From assembly GCA_001970855.1 (NCBI GenBank), contig LSSN01000021.1:1-64000 (forward strand): 64,000 nt of DNA. Direction: 5' to 3'. The stretch's first letter is position 1. Each line of letters starts with the position of its first letter. This DNA comes from Smittium culicis (lineage: Eukaryota > Kickxellomycota > Harpellomycetes > Harpellales > Legeriomycetaceae). The notes under the pieces are model-generated. The model worked only from the letters and a program-made list of their open reading frames with translations. It searched no databases and was not told where the DNA came from. The translations under genes were made by a program, and so were the position numbers. This document shows, in pieces, positions 1-11,199 of the stretch.

Positions 1-509
1 CCGGTAAAGTTCATACCGGTATGCAAGTTATCTAGTCTAGATTGTGTCGCCATCGCTGCGACATTCCCCATGATACACCTTAAGGTGTTAAGAATGTCTA
101 CGACCGGGTCGTCAAGCGTCAAAGTCGGGTCTGCTTGCAGTAGTCTGTGGATAAAGTAGTCTATCGGTCGAGTCCCATGAGCGAGCGCCGTCTGAATCGC
201 GTATAGCGCGGAGTCCGCCTTCTTTACTGCGTTTGAAGTGGAGTCGTTCAGAGGAGGAGGATTGTAGCTAACGTTGCTACTCTTGGGGCATGCATAGATT
301 GCCTCCCTCTTTTCTTCCTCCGTGAGTACGGTCCTGTAAAAGTCGTCAGACATCGACGGAATCAGCTTTTCCAGCTCAGGATACACGTTTAGTACCGTGG
401 CTGGTACGTTCGCAGTGATGTGCTGGTCTTCCTCGGCTGTGGGTTCAGTTGCTCTTTCCACAGTTAAATTGTCAACTTTAGCCGTGAGGGCATTGATAGC
501 TCGAATCAT
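1..509 (-). CDS. DIRS gag-like protein, N-terminal part (partial)
   Basis: An open frame on the minus strand runs from about 590 to the window edge without a stop. The first in-frame Met is at 509, giving MIRAINALTAKVDNLTVERA and onward. Later comes SMSDDFYRTVLTEEEKR, then a Pro-rich NPPPLNDS and an HRLLQADPTLTLDD segment. The same order (LPSIEEDFFRTPLTKEE, then IPPPLNGS) can be read through the broken copy at 8300-8470, and a third version in the minus-strand copy near 51,430. Gag of DIRS elements is a structural nucleocapsid-like protein; no catalytic motif is expected. The 3' end is missing, and the true start could lie upstream of the Met chosen, because the frame is open for about 80 more bases. 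Confidence 0.75.
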   Translation of the reverse strand, partial: MIRAINALTAKVDNLTVERATEPTAEEDQHITANVPATVLNVYPELEKLIPSMSDDFYRTVLTEEEKREAIYACPKSSNVSYNPPPLNDSTSNAVKKADSALYAIQTALAHGTRPIDYFIHRLLQADPTLTLDDPVVDILNTLRCIMGNVAAMATQSRLDNLHTGMNFT

Positions 510-716
510 AACATCGATTTGAGTCTCTGTTGATTGTAGAGTACCTTTGCGAAAGAAAAGATGATAAGGATATCTCTAAACTGTACTGCACAGTCTTTAA
601 CATAAAATTTTTTTAGTTCAATATTTCACTTTATTTTATTGGTTTAGATTTTCGGTTTAGTTTTACCCAATAAGATGGTAACACTTAATATGTCTCCTAT
701 TTGATGTATAATATGT
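1..716 (-). mobile_element. DIRS-family retroelement, 5' end, continues beyond window
   Basis: Read on the minus strand, this begins with a terminal sequence ending in ggagacatattaagtgtt (about 690-716), then about 110 bases of AT-rich leader, then an open gag-like frame that runs off the left edge. Terminus and leader match the left end of the decayed element at 7909-12039, including a shared block around ttatcatcttttctttcgca (541-580 here, 8055-8085 there). The coding part is visibly richer in G and C than the host DNA. No stop interrupts the frame, so this copy looks much younger than the others in the window. The reverse transcriptase and recombinase of this copy would lie outside the window. 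Confidence 0.85.
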
Positions 717-1859
717 ATTGTTGGATAATTATTTTATTTAGTCTGAAAAAGTGTGATCTACTAAAATATGTATTTCGACATTTGTCTAAAACTTTTATAA
801 TATATTTTTAGTTAAGTATTAATTAAGGTCGTATTAATCGAGTTGGGTGTAAGATTAACACAATACTAATTATATGATTCAGCTATTTTATTGATATAGG
901 CTTAACCTAAATCAATTCTCTACAGGCATATATTATTTATTTGATTTTATTAATATTCTATATTATTTCAAGCATCCTGGTTTTATTGATTGTTTGATAC
1001 AAACAAAGTTTCTATTTTTTTACTTAAGAATTTTATTTATTTTCATTATTAGGTACTGCATGTAACCATATTTCTTGAGATGAACCTGCAGACATTTAAA
1101 ATGACTTAAATACATAATAATAAATCCATCATATTTCTGCGATTAGGTTTGTATCAAGCTTTTTTTGCCACGTATTTTTATTAAGAGAATTGTTTTAAAA
1201 TTTATAATTAATAAAATATTTTAAAGAAACAGTTCATATAGACAATTATATTTTTCTGATATTAATAAGCTCCCATAACGAATTGTCTCTCTGTGTATCT
1301 ACGGATATTCAGATGTATTTATGTTTATTTAGACACTAGAATATCAGTTATAGAGATTTGAGCTTTTTAAAAGGAAGAGATGATTCTAGAAAGCAGAAGC
1401 AGTATGGTATTTGTCAATAACCATAAATTCATAGTAAATAATAAAGATACTTATCCAAGTAATTGGTTTTTCTTTAAAAGTATGAGTAATTGGGCTAGAC
1501 CATACTTTAGTATATAATAGCTAGTATTACTCAAATTGGAATAAAATCAGCATACCTTATAAGTTAGGAATGAGCCCAAGTTTATTAAACAGCTGACTAC
1601 TGCAAGTAGCCAATAGAAAATCTGCCAAGATTTCTATAGCGGGGGAAAGGCTAATTTAGTTTGGAATAAAGAAAGTGTTTTTATTAGAATTTTTAAATTA
1701 GCTCTTTTTATAAAAAAGAATAAACTATAATTCTAGCATTAAAATTTTTGAACACTCTAAAATAAAACTCGTTTTTCTTTAGTATAAATTTAAATTCATA
1801 GCGAGGAAAGAGTCTTATACTAATAATACGTTTAATAGTGGTGATTTTTATTCTGAAAT
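717..1859. other. AT-rich intergenic region
   Basis: About 1.1 kb between the DIRS terminus and the GRAM-domain gene. I see no frame with protein character, no repeat and no RNA gene. The last few hundred bases presumably hold the promoter of the gene at 1860. Confidence 0.5.
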
Positions 1860-2662
1860 ATGGCGGTTAACTGTGTAATGCTTAAAGACGATTTCCTTAC
1901 GCCCGTTCCACTACCCAACGAGAATTTCTTACTAGATGTCGACAAAATAACGTTTTCGCTTGAGTGTGGAAAGTAAGAATTGATATTTTTTTCGTTTTAG
2001 ATTTTCAAAACAGAAATTTAATCCTTTTTCTAAAAAAAATCATATTAATATTTTCGCTTTGATGAAAATTGGCAATTTCTACTAATTCGTTTACGGTTGT
2101 TTCTTTTTTAATAAAAAGTGGTTATCCAGGTAATTCGAAAATTTTTAAGGATAATTCAGGAAAAGGATATGTGACTAACAGACGTCTAATTTACGTGAGC
2201 AATGAAGCACCATCTATCAGCCGGGCGAATTTGGCAGCTGGGCGTCATCCTTTTGAGAGCACCTCATCAACAAAACTGGTTTCTTTTTCAGTCCCACACA
2301 CATACATACTGAATCCAAAATTCCAGCAGCCGTTTTTTGGGGCCAACTATTTGCAGGCTGAGGTGGAGCCTGTTCCTGAGGGCGGGTTGATGGGAGTAGG
2401 ACAGTTGAAGATGGTGTTTAAGGATGCTGGCGGGTATGATTTTTTCATAATGTTTAGCGAGATGCTCGATAGAATACGGGAGAGTGGAGAGATTGTGCAA
2501 CATAATGAAGCGCTGCCATCATATTACGAGGCAGTTGGAGAACCAAACCCTAGTTGTTATAGTTTTAGCCAACAACAACAGAATAATCAGGAGTCGAGCT
2601 CATCTGATCTTCCAGGATATAGTAATCCAAGAACTGAATACATACCAGACCAAAAAAATTAG
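1860..2662 (+). CDS. WBP2/UPF0664-type GRAM-domain protein
   Basis: Two exons, 1860-1972 and 2119-2662, give about 218 aa. Exon 1 encodes MAVNCVMLKDDFLTPVPLPN, the start typical of the fungal UPF0664 'stress-induced' family. Exon 2 resumes with GYPGNSKIF and then YVTNRRLIYVS, the conserved GRAM-like strand, and FQQPFFGANYLQAEVEPV, which matches the WBP2 'QPxFGANY' core. The C-terminal tail holds LPSYYEAVG and LPGYSNP, similar to the PPxY/LPxY motifs that WBP2 proteins use to bind WW domains. The 3' splice site at 2117-2118 follows a pyrimidine tract and is the only nearby AG that keeps the frame open; an acceptor one codon off would end in a stop. Function in fungi is poorly defined; a membrane or WW-adaptor role is inference from the family. 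Confidence 0.85.
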
Positions 2663-2959
2663 TATCCATGACCTTTTTTTATTGGTATTTTATTCAATCC
2701 ATTCCATGGAAATTGTGAGAAAGCTGGCATAATAGAAAAAAGATCATCTATACTCTATATCTTCATAACTTTGTAGTATTAAATCTTAGATAAAATATAT
2801 CCTAACAATTTAAAATCTTTTTATTATGACAAACTACGTATATTTAAATGAAAAGTATAAAACTTGTAGAAAAAATGGATTAAGGAAAAAAGATTTTCCA
2901 GTAAAAATAACTAAATCTAAAAATGAGGGATTGGGGGGAGTTGAGAAATAAAATACTTT
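2663..2959. other. Convergent 3' intergenic region
   Basis: Just under 300 bases between two genes that converge. AT-rich with nothing recognisable beyond the expected 3' ends of both transcripts. Confidence 0.4.
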
Positions 2960-3766
2960 TTAGTCTTTGTTGAAGAGCATTTTGAATCTGGAGACTAAAC
3001 TGTCGAAAGAGTCGAGAGCTGGTCTGACGTCCAAATTGAATACGGGATTATCACCTTCGGCAGGTGCTTCGTAATAGTCGATAACGTAGCGGACCTGAGT
3101 ACCGCATCTGTCGACATACCAGTCATGACGATCAAAAGGACGAACGCCACCGCTAATTTTTTATTTTTTTGCGAGGGGGGGAGGAAGGGGGAGTAATGAA
3201 AAAATTTTAGTTATGGATAAAGGGTGTTATTAAATGAGTAAAAGAAAGTTGAGTTACTTGAACCAGCTGAGAATACGGGCTTTAGGGCTTAAGTCGTGAG
3301 GCCGCCCTTGTAAGCGCGTAAGTTTGATCATTTCGCATTTATTTTTTTGCAAGCCTTCCCACTTGAGGACTTGCTCCCATGCACCTTCGTTCAAGAAGTT
3401 GTGGATCTGGACCATAACGTCGATTTCGTCTTCCTCGACGCCCATACCTTTACGCTCGAGTGCATTGTAAAACTGCTGTGGCGAGGGGTACTCCCACACG
3501 TTCTGATCGTCGTCTGAGCTATCTTTTGGAGCGCCATGGGTGCTGCGCGGAATGGAGGACAATTCGCGCTCTGTTGATAAAGTCGTTTTCTGATTAGCAG
3601 ATCTCGTTTGCGGTAGGTTAGGCATGAGATTGAGAGGATTTAGTTCGCCATGGTCGACTGGACAACTCGCAGCAGTTGGGTTGGCAGTGCCTTTAGCTGG
3701 CTGGAGTGTTTGTGAATCTGCTGCAGTATCAGAATGGACAGGGCATTTAGAATCGCTGCTCGACAT
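2960..3766 (-). CDS. CYC3: Holocytochrome c synthase (cytochrome c heme lyase)
   Basis: Two exons on the minus strand, 3258-3766 and 2960-3152, give about 233 aa. The protein attaches heme to apocytochrome c in the mitochondrial intermembrane space. Two Cys-Pro heme-regulatory motifs are visible near the N-terminus, CPVH (residues 8-11) and CPVDHG (35-40). Further on come [25 protein letters not shown], and [14 protein letters not shown] at the end of exon 1. Exon 2 restores the family signature [13 protein letters not shown], then [11 protein letters not shown] and [11 protein letters not shown]. The phase-2 junction (aa|c) gives [14 protein letters not shown], which fits the family without a gap. 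It is divergent from the CDF gene. Single-enzyme fungi use one lyase for both c and c1; whether that holds here cannot be told from this window. Confidence 0.95.
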
Positions 3767-4863
3767 TTTTATTCAACAAGTAAATTATATGTTATCAATT
3801 ACAGAAATGTTGATAACTGTAGCTTAAATTTGCTTATTTAAAACTATAAAAAAAAATGGGAATTTGAAATTATATTTGATTTTTCTCGTTTCTAAGGCAA
3901 AAAAAGCTTTAAAATTATTTTACTGGAGGATTACAGCCAATAAAACTTCGGATCTTAGTTAAAATATATAAATATTATGATTTTATACTATATTTTTATC
4001 TAATCTATAATAATTCTAGGCGCTCGATTACTTTTTATTATTCGCTGAATGTAAAATTTACATTTGACCAATGAAGACGGTTTAACGATCATATTTATAT
4101 TTTTTATCCAATTATGGTATGCTTGAGATAACTCGTCGAGTAACATTCACAGATAGGGATAATTGATCCAAACGAGCCAATTATACCGTGTTTGAGAAAA
4201 GTAATGGAAAATAGGCCAATAGCCATTATTTTAGTTAAAGCCCCCCATTCTTAGCTGCTAATTATTTTCTAATTTTGATATAAATATCACTTTTGGATTA
4301 AACTAAGCAATACTTTTGGTCGAATCAGCGCAAAACGTGGATATTTATAAAGTGCTTTAGCATAAACACTAATTTCTTTTTGGATCTAAATAACCACTTT
4401 ATGCGTTATTAGTGTTTGGTTCAATTATAGAATTTCAAGGATATTATATTCGTTTCTCAGTTGCAAATATCGATATTAAACATTATACTCCTAAGATATT
4501 TTCTACAACAAACTCTAGCCCGTTTTCTCACTTTGTAAAAACTTTGATTAATTATACGATTTGAATAGAAAACTCATAAAGTGTCTACCTTAAAAAAATC
4601 ACTATCGACAACCCTGATATTTCGTTTCGTTTCGTTCCGTGCTCGCTCCTTCATCCATAATATCTTAATTTATAATAACTTGTTGTATATTACATCTCTA
4701 AACGATCTTATTTTGAGTATAAGTCGTATATTCCTGTTTATTATCGATTAAAATCTACCTTTAAAAATCAAAGCCACTAATATCTTGAAATTCTACACCT
4801 GCAATATAAATTAAATCCTTAAACACATCAAAATTACAATTAACGTACAATAATTTAAACTCA
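3767..4863. promoter_or_regulatory. Shared upstream region of heme lyase and CDF genes
   Basis: About 1.1 kb between two divergent starts, so it must hold both promoters. It is AT-rich. A short pentamer run of ttcgt/ttccg type sits at 4621-4640, about 220 bases upstream of the CDF start. I see no coding potential and cannot name a specific regulatory site. Confidence 0.4.
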
Positions 4864-6424
4864 ATGACAATGCTACCTCGAATTAATACTTCTAACATCG
4901 TTCCAAGCGTCCTTTCTTCTGTATCCTCTGAAAAATACGATTATTCCTCTGAATTGAATAATATTGACTATACCACCCTATCTAAAGCTATTATATCCCG
5001 CAAAGGCTCTGATTTACCTCCTACTCTCTACATATTATTCCATATTTCTCTCGGAATATCTCTATGGATCTTAGGACTGGTTCAATCTAACTACTGTAAT
5101 CTAGTCTCATATTTTTATTGTTTATAATTTTATTTGATACTTATTTCCCAATTTATAGCTGTCATTGGTTTTTCATCGATGGTCATCTACTCTGGAATTT
5201 CTTTGCTAGTAGATGCTCTCCCTTCATTAGTCAAAGTTTCAGGAAATAATATTTCTACAATAGAATATCCTTTCGGGTACAACTAAATTTCAATCTATCC
5301 AACCAATTTTCCTTACTTTATGCTTTTTTTTTTCCTTATTTCTAATTTATCAATTATAGGCTAACGAGACTACCAGTTCTATCTACTTTCATAAATGGAA
5401 TCTTTTTAACTTACTCCGGAATGAACTCTTTGAAAGAATCCCTCGAAATTTTATTCTCTGCTTCTGTGAACTCTCCCCCGACTGATGATCATCATAATCA
5501 TAGCCCTCACACTAGCATTTCGCTGTAATCCATCCTTCTTTTTACTCCACCTAATAATATCTAATTTTATCTAAAACTTTCAACCCTATTTAATATCATT
5601 AATATAGGCTTGGTAAACTTTTGGTATTTATTTCCATATCTGTATTGATTCTCTCGTCATTTTCGTTTGGTAAAAATAACAGACTGTTCAAAGGTAGCCC
5701 CCACTTCATTCATCCTCCATCAATATAATTTTACTTCACCAGTTATTACTATAATTATAGATCAAAAAACTAACTTCGACTCAAGCCAAAAGATCTCATC
5801 TCTTTTAAAAAAATTGGATGTTTTATTGCCACTCACATCCTCACTTATTATTCTATTAAATTTCGACTCGTTCCTAATGTATCTACTTTTATTTTTTTTA
5901 TATTAAATCTCTCAATTTAAACCTTTACTTATTTAATATACATTTATTACCATTCTCTAAATATCTAAAAATTCAAATTAATCCTATAAATAGCTCACCG
6001 CAACTATCTGGTCTAATTATTTCTTCAATGGCTTTTTACCTTGGTTTTGTCGTTGTGAAAAAGTCTGGAAAAATTTTACTACAGTCAATTACCCCCGAAC
6101 TAGAACAAAATATCACTAATTCTCTTGAAAAGGTATGGCTAATACTCTGTAAATATATCATTTTTCATTCCATAAATGTCTTAGCCCATTTCCGTTACTC
6201 CATCTTTTCCTTATCGTTTTAATACATAGATTCTAAACATCAAAGGCGTCATCTCCTATACTAAAAATGGTATCTGGCTAACAAGCTGGGACGAACCAGA
6301 AGGTTTCATCGACGTATACGTATCCAGAGACGTCGATATTTTATCCACTAAACGTCAGGTCCAACTAATGCTCGCCAGTACAGTTGGCGGAAGATGGACC
6401 ATTCAATTTTTGTTCATGGACTAG
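4864..6424 (+). CDS. CDF-family zinc transporter, Zrg17-like and metal-site degenerate
   Basis: Seven exons: 4864-5095, 5159-5276, 5360-5524, 5608-5669, 5743-5878, 5994-6132 and 6230-6424, summing to 348 aa with consistent phases. Six membrane segments can be placed at about residues 51-74, 79-100, 119-140, 172-192, 213-236 and 243-268, then a C-terminal domain from 285 (ILNIKGVISYTKNG). Family marks are EYPFGLTRLPVLSTFINGIF before TM3 and LGFVVVKKSGKILLQSITPE after TM6. TM2 and TM5 lack the Asp/His pairs (HxxxD or DxxxD) that bind zinc in active CDF transporters. That fits the non-transporting partner type, such as yeast Zrg17 or human ZnT6, which pair with an active subunit (Msc2/Cis4, ZnT5) in the early secretory pathway. 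A small His cluster, DDHHNH, lies at about 159-164. The exon 4-5 junction is the least certain. Confidence 0.7.
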
Positions 6425-7908
6425 ATTTTATTCATTTATTTAGATCCGTCCAAATAGATCATCTAATTATTATATCCCCTCTTTCCCAACTACTTTTTAT
6501 TAGAGTTTCATTTTAATATTTACACATACCATTAAATCAATCACCGTGTAATCATCAAATATATTCTTTAGTTTTATTTTTATTTTTTATTTCAATATAA
6601 AAATGTATGATCACTGTAAATTAATTCACGTATTAATATTTTCTAATATTCCATTTTAAATCCAAGTTGGGATAAAAAAAGCGCCAATCCCAAATATCAT
6701 ATAAGTTTTTTTTTTTCTCAGATTTTATTATACAAAATTAAAACGTAAAATATAGCTATTAAATAATTTTTCAATTGAACAACCTCCGCCGCTTTAGCAT
6801 CTCCACACCCACTGTTCATTGGTTAAAGCGAGCCGGTGAATCACATATATTGCATAGTATAAGTGCCCTCGGTATGAGGATGCCGTTAAAATACTTGGCT
6901 GTTTCCAACTTAAATTTAGATCAGTTGTGCCAACTCAAAGCTAGCTCAAAGATTTTTTAGACACCCCTCCCCCACCCCCAAAGAGATTTCCAACTAGCCA
7001 CAACCAGGCCTCATTGAGTTTAGAAAAGTAATGAATTTTCGCCAGAACTCATCAACGTATGCATGAACTGGCTGACAGTAGATTATCACTGATTTCACCA
7101 CCGTCTGCAGCTCAGAAGTATGTATTCGATCGTCTCATGCACATACAATTTGTAGCAGTGGCGAAAATTTTTAAATTTTTTTTGTGGAATATTTTCATTA
7201 TCGACAGGCGCTGAGAGATCTAGAACATGCCCGTGCGTATTTTTCCAATTTCCTGAAGGATCAGCTACACGTCTGGATACATTACTTTGAGGTCAACCCA
7301 GTTGCCTTTATTTCCCTATTTTCCGGTCTACCGTCCACCGGTGGATAGCAGACCAGTTATTTCTTCGTTTCCGGTTGACTATCGTGATTATAATTTGACC
7401 TTTTGAATATTGAGTGCGTAATTTTATTATCCACTGTGCGCTTTTTATATTTATCTGAATTTATATTAATGAATTGTTATTTAGATCTCATAGAATATAA
7501 AAATAATTTTTCTCGACAAAAACTAATCCTCTATACAATATTAGTCATTTTTATGCTATGAAAAATAGACTCGCAACGCAGTTAATATATTCAAGTATAA
7601 ATTTAAAATCCAATAATTTGCACGAATGAAATATTCTTTTAAGCACCGTTTGTCTTATAATCAAATTTTTTATCCGCTTTATTAATAATAATTCTACAAG
7701 AAAAAAAAAATCAAAGCTTTTGCCAAGTAAAAAAATTTGTTGAAAAGCTATATTATTCCCATAAAAATTAACAATTTTCTATTATTTCTGATGTAGCTTG
7801 ATTTCGTATTTTAAAATAGACTTAATATATCTTTGGGTATGTTATTGGTGTCGATCATTGTTTTAGTTAGATTTTTGGTATTTGTTTTGGTGCTGGTTAT
7901 TGTTGAAT
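6425..7908. other. Gene-poor region with one possible small coding remnant
   Basis: About 1.5 kb. Most is AT-rich and empty. Between about 6770 and 7400 the base composition rises and two in-phase open pieces occur on the plus strand: 7059-7121 (starting MHELADSRLSLI) and 7208-7348 (ALRDLEHARAYFSNFL, then FEVNPVAFISLF), joined by a possible gtattc...gacag intron. Together they make about 67 aa ending at a tag stop. I recognise no family. On the opposite strand at 6775-6960 a 43-codon open stretch also looks protein-like. This may be the remnant of a lost gene or of an unknown element. Confidence 0.25.
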
Positions 7909-8160
7909 TATACTTCAGAGAGGATATATATTAAGTGTTATCACGTTATTGGATAAAACTAAGCCGAAAATCTAAAGCCAATAAAAATAAGTGAATTAAA
8001 ATGAACTAACAAAAAAAATTTTATGGTAAAGAGTGTAAAGTACACATCAGCGATATCCTTATCATCTTTTCTTTCGCAAAGATACTCTACCAGCATAAAG
8101 ACTTTCATAAAATATTAGTTAATATAATTTTTAAAAAAATTGCTTAAATTTGACTTAAAT

Positions 8161-8990
8161 GATGGAACAGCAAGCTGAAACACAAGCTACCATGAGCCAG
8201 GACCAACTCAAGATACTGACTGAAATGGTCAGCAACTTTTACGTGAAAGGGAACGTACCGCAGAAACCGAGGATCCATACGAAACTAAAAGGATTCCAGT
8301 TACCGGCCTAACAGTTTATCCTGAACTCACTGAGGCACTCCCGTCGATTGAAGAAGACTTCTTCAGAACTCCGCTTACCAAAGAAGAGCGCAAGATTACG
8401 ATCCACTTTTTCCCTAAGACTAATTCGATGAACTACATTCCACCGCCATTGAACGGCTCAGCATCGAGTGGGGTAAAGTAGGCGGACTCTGTACTGTAAT
8501 GAATGCAATTAACCCTAGCTCAAGAGACACTACCAATCGATTATTACTTTCACCGTCGTATCCGGGAAACCCCCCCCCCCCCGGAATCAATACTGCTTCA
8601 GACTCGGAAGTCACGTTTTCAAGCATGATGCGTGCTCTGCTTGCAGATATTGAAACAACAGTGACTCAAGCTATGTTAGATAACCTGCACAAGGGTCTGG
8701 ATCTCCCCGGAAGACCTACTCAACTAGTCAAGTCCGATACCAAGCCACTAATGGATCAATAGGCGTTGGACTTTCTTATCTCCAAGAAATCTATGGTGAA
8801 AAGACAACGCGTTTAGCCCTTTTGCATGCGCCGACTGAACACGATCCCAAAGGATACGAACAGCAGCAACACTTCTACGGCGCAGAGCACCAACTCTGCA
8901 ACCACTGCTGAATCGAATCCAAGCAGCACGACCGCATACCGCCAGTCAAGTTTTCGCGGAAGGGGGTCTCAGTAGAGACTCAGAATAGCC
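8161..8990 (+). pseudogene. DIRS gag, broken
   Basis: A start is visible at 8161 or 8164 (MMEQQAETQATMSQ), then LPSIEEDFFRTPLTKEE and MNYIPPPLNGS, parallel to the intact gag at 1-509. The frame is lost several times, for instance by a taa after LPA near 8311 and by shifts around the C-run at 8569-8582. About 65 bases separate the shared leader block (ending cgcaaagatactcta) from this ATG; in the copy at the left edge that spacer is absent. The spacer could be an insertion here or a deletion there. Confidence 0.7.
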
Positions 8991-9338
8991 TCCCAGTAGG
9001 AAGTACGCCTTGCTATGTTCATATCGGCATGTTTCAGACTGAAGGATAGCCAGTGGGCTCGATACATAGTAAGGAAGAGGTTCAAAGTCCTCTTTAAATA
9101 CCACCGCTCTTCCGCCCCAGGGTTGAGGTCGTCCGATACGAAAGCTCGATTGAAGTTCAAATTTTCGCTCAAGACGACCTCGATTTCGGAGCGGGAGAGT
9201 GGGGGTTCTTGAAGGGCACCTTTTGAAACGAGCGGAGCTTGCAGTGGGACTTTGGGACCACGCAAAGTGAGTTACACTCAAATGCCACTTCTGACGTCCT
9301 AAAAACATCAGTACAAGAGGAAATTGAGCCGGGAGGCC

Positions 9339-10755
9339 AGCAAAGTTTTTTCGGACGAAGTGGCATCACTCCTAGCCAAGAAAGCCATCGAGGAGATACA
9401 TCCCAAATATCCAGGCTTCTACAGCTAGCTGTTCACAATCCCAAAAAATACTGGAGGCCTCAGACCAGTATTGGACCTTCGCAAACTCAACCAACACGTG
9501 AAGGAGCAAAACTTCAAAATGAAGACACTGGCTTCTATCTGCCGCATCATTCTCAGAAAGGATTATCTCACACCCTTAGATCTACAAGATGCGTTTATTC
9601 ATATTCAAGTATACAAGAATTGCAGGAAGTATCTTTACTTTCACTGGAACGGTCGATTCTTCCAGTTCCGCGTCCTTCAATTCGGGCTATTACTGATTCC
9701 GTTGGTATTTACTAAGATTCTGCTCCCAGTACTAAAATGGGCTAGAACGAAAGGGATGCGCGTCTCAGCATACCTAGACTATATTCTAATTATGGTGGGA
9801 AAAGAAGGAGGCGTGTGCAGCAATTACACACTCGATATACTCCAAGCTCTCGGAGCTAGGATTCAAGGCCAACAAAGAGAGATTGTCTAACTCCACATCA
9901 CAGTCTATCACACTCCTGGACATGGTCATCAATGCAAGAAAAATGTCCTTAAAGTCTCTGTAAACCAAGATCAGGGATATTAGACCAGATTCAAGCAAAC
10001 TACTATACGCTGGGAAGACCAAGTTGAGATGTTTCGCGAGCTTTATTGGGAAAGACCAGCCAATGCAATTTGATCTGCTGCCGGGTCGCTTTATGCTTCG
10101 CTGACTTCTAGAACTAAAGAATCAATCACTGTCGACTCTGAAATAATGGAAATTGACAGTAATCCTGACGAAACCTGCCATTCAATACCTATTGTTCTGG
10201 AATAACAAACTGACGTCATGGGACGGGCTCTCATTATTGCCAAAGAAGCCCGAATTGAAAATTTTCACGGATTCTAGTGACACAGCCTGGGGAATAGTGG
10301 TGGGATCCCACATGTACTCAGGATCATGGAATCAAAACGAGGCAAAAATGCACATAAACGCCAAGGAACTGCTCACAGTATTGTACGCCCTCAAACTCAA
10401 GAGTGTGGTAGGTCGATAAGTGTTGTTCTATTCAGAAAACACAACAGCACTTGGTATTTAAGGAAATTCGGAGGAAAAAATTCCTCCAAACTGCATCGGG
10501 ATAGCAGAACAGATCTGGAATCACTGTCAGCAAACGAATAACAGACCTCAGGTCACCTATGTACCGTCGGTGCTCAATCCCGCAGATGCGCCGAGCAGAC
10601 TGACTGCGCAAACCGAATGGTCTCTATCACAGGAGGCATTCAAAAAACTGAATTCGGTTTATGAGCAACACGACGTAGACCTGATTTCATCCCGCCTGAA
10701 CAAGAATGTGGATGTTTACTCCAGCTTGTTCCCAGACACCAAGTCATTAGGCTAG
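9339..10755 (+). pseudogene. DIRS reverse transcriptase-RNase H, broken
   Basis: Reading in frame from about 9369 gives LLAKKAIEEIHPKYPGFYS, a tag stop, then IPKNTGGLRPVLDLRKLNQ, DYLTPLDLQDAFIHIQV and FQFRVLQFGLLLIPLVFTK: reverse transcriptase boxes in order. The active-site box reads AYLDYILI; the usual second Asp of YLDD is Tyr. A single frameshift near 9840 moves the reading to the next frame, where SNSTSQSITLLDMVINARK follows. RNase H appears as TDSSDTAWGIVVG, KMHINAKELLTVLYALK and SENTTALG, broken by taa at about 10,417 and 10,456. NPADAPSRL and LNKNVDVYSSLFPDTKS close the region. The enzyme would copy the element RNA into DNA; this copy cannot. Confidence 0.9.
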
Positions 10756-11199
10756 AATGCACCGAATTACAAATGATCCGCGTTTAACAACCCGTACAGC
10801 TGACCTCCATGGAACCTGGTCTCCCAAGTAGTTCAAAAAGTCCGACGAGAGCGATTAAAAATAACTCTGATAAAACCAATGTAGAAGTCTGATATCTGGT
10901 TTCCGGATCTATTGTCCCTCTCAATCTCGATGCCGGTCCTTCTGCAAGCAATGACGATCATACCGTATCCAAAAAGCGGAAAGTCGCCGATCTCGGAAAA
11001 AAAGCATTGGTGCTTGATGGCTTTGAGGATCAGCGGCGTTTTCTGGAGTCCCAAGGTCTCGGGACTTACGCCGTTGGCTGTATTATTTCAATCAAACGAC
11101 GTATCAGAAGTCTTCCAGGTACATCTCTGTCCACCAGCGATTTTTAGACTAGCAAATCTCAAAGAAGATAACCTGTGAAATCTCAGCCCCCCAAAAATA

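Noticed and set aside
6775..6960. 61-codon plus-strand frame and 43-codon opposite frame
   Set aside because: Neither has a recognisable motif or a start with supporting context; kept only as a remark in the gene-poor region entry.
8946..9715. Several overlapping frames of 65-158 codons on both strands
   Set aside because: They are out-of-frame readings of the decayed DIRS gag/reverse transcriptase; only the frame with DLRKLNQH and DLQDAFIH has family sequence.
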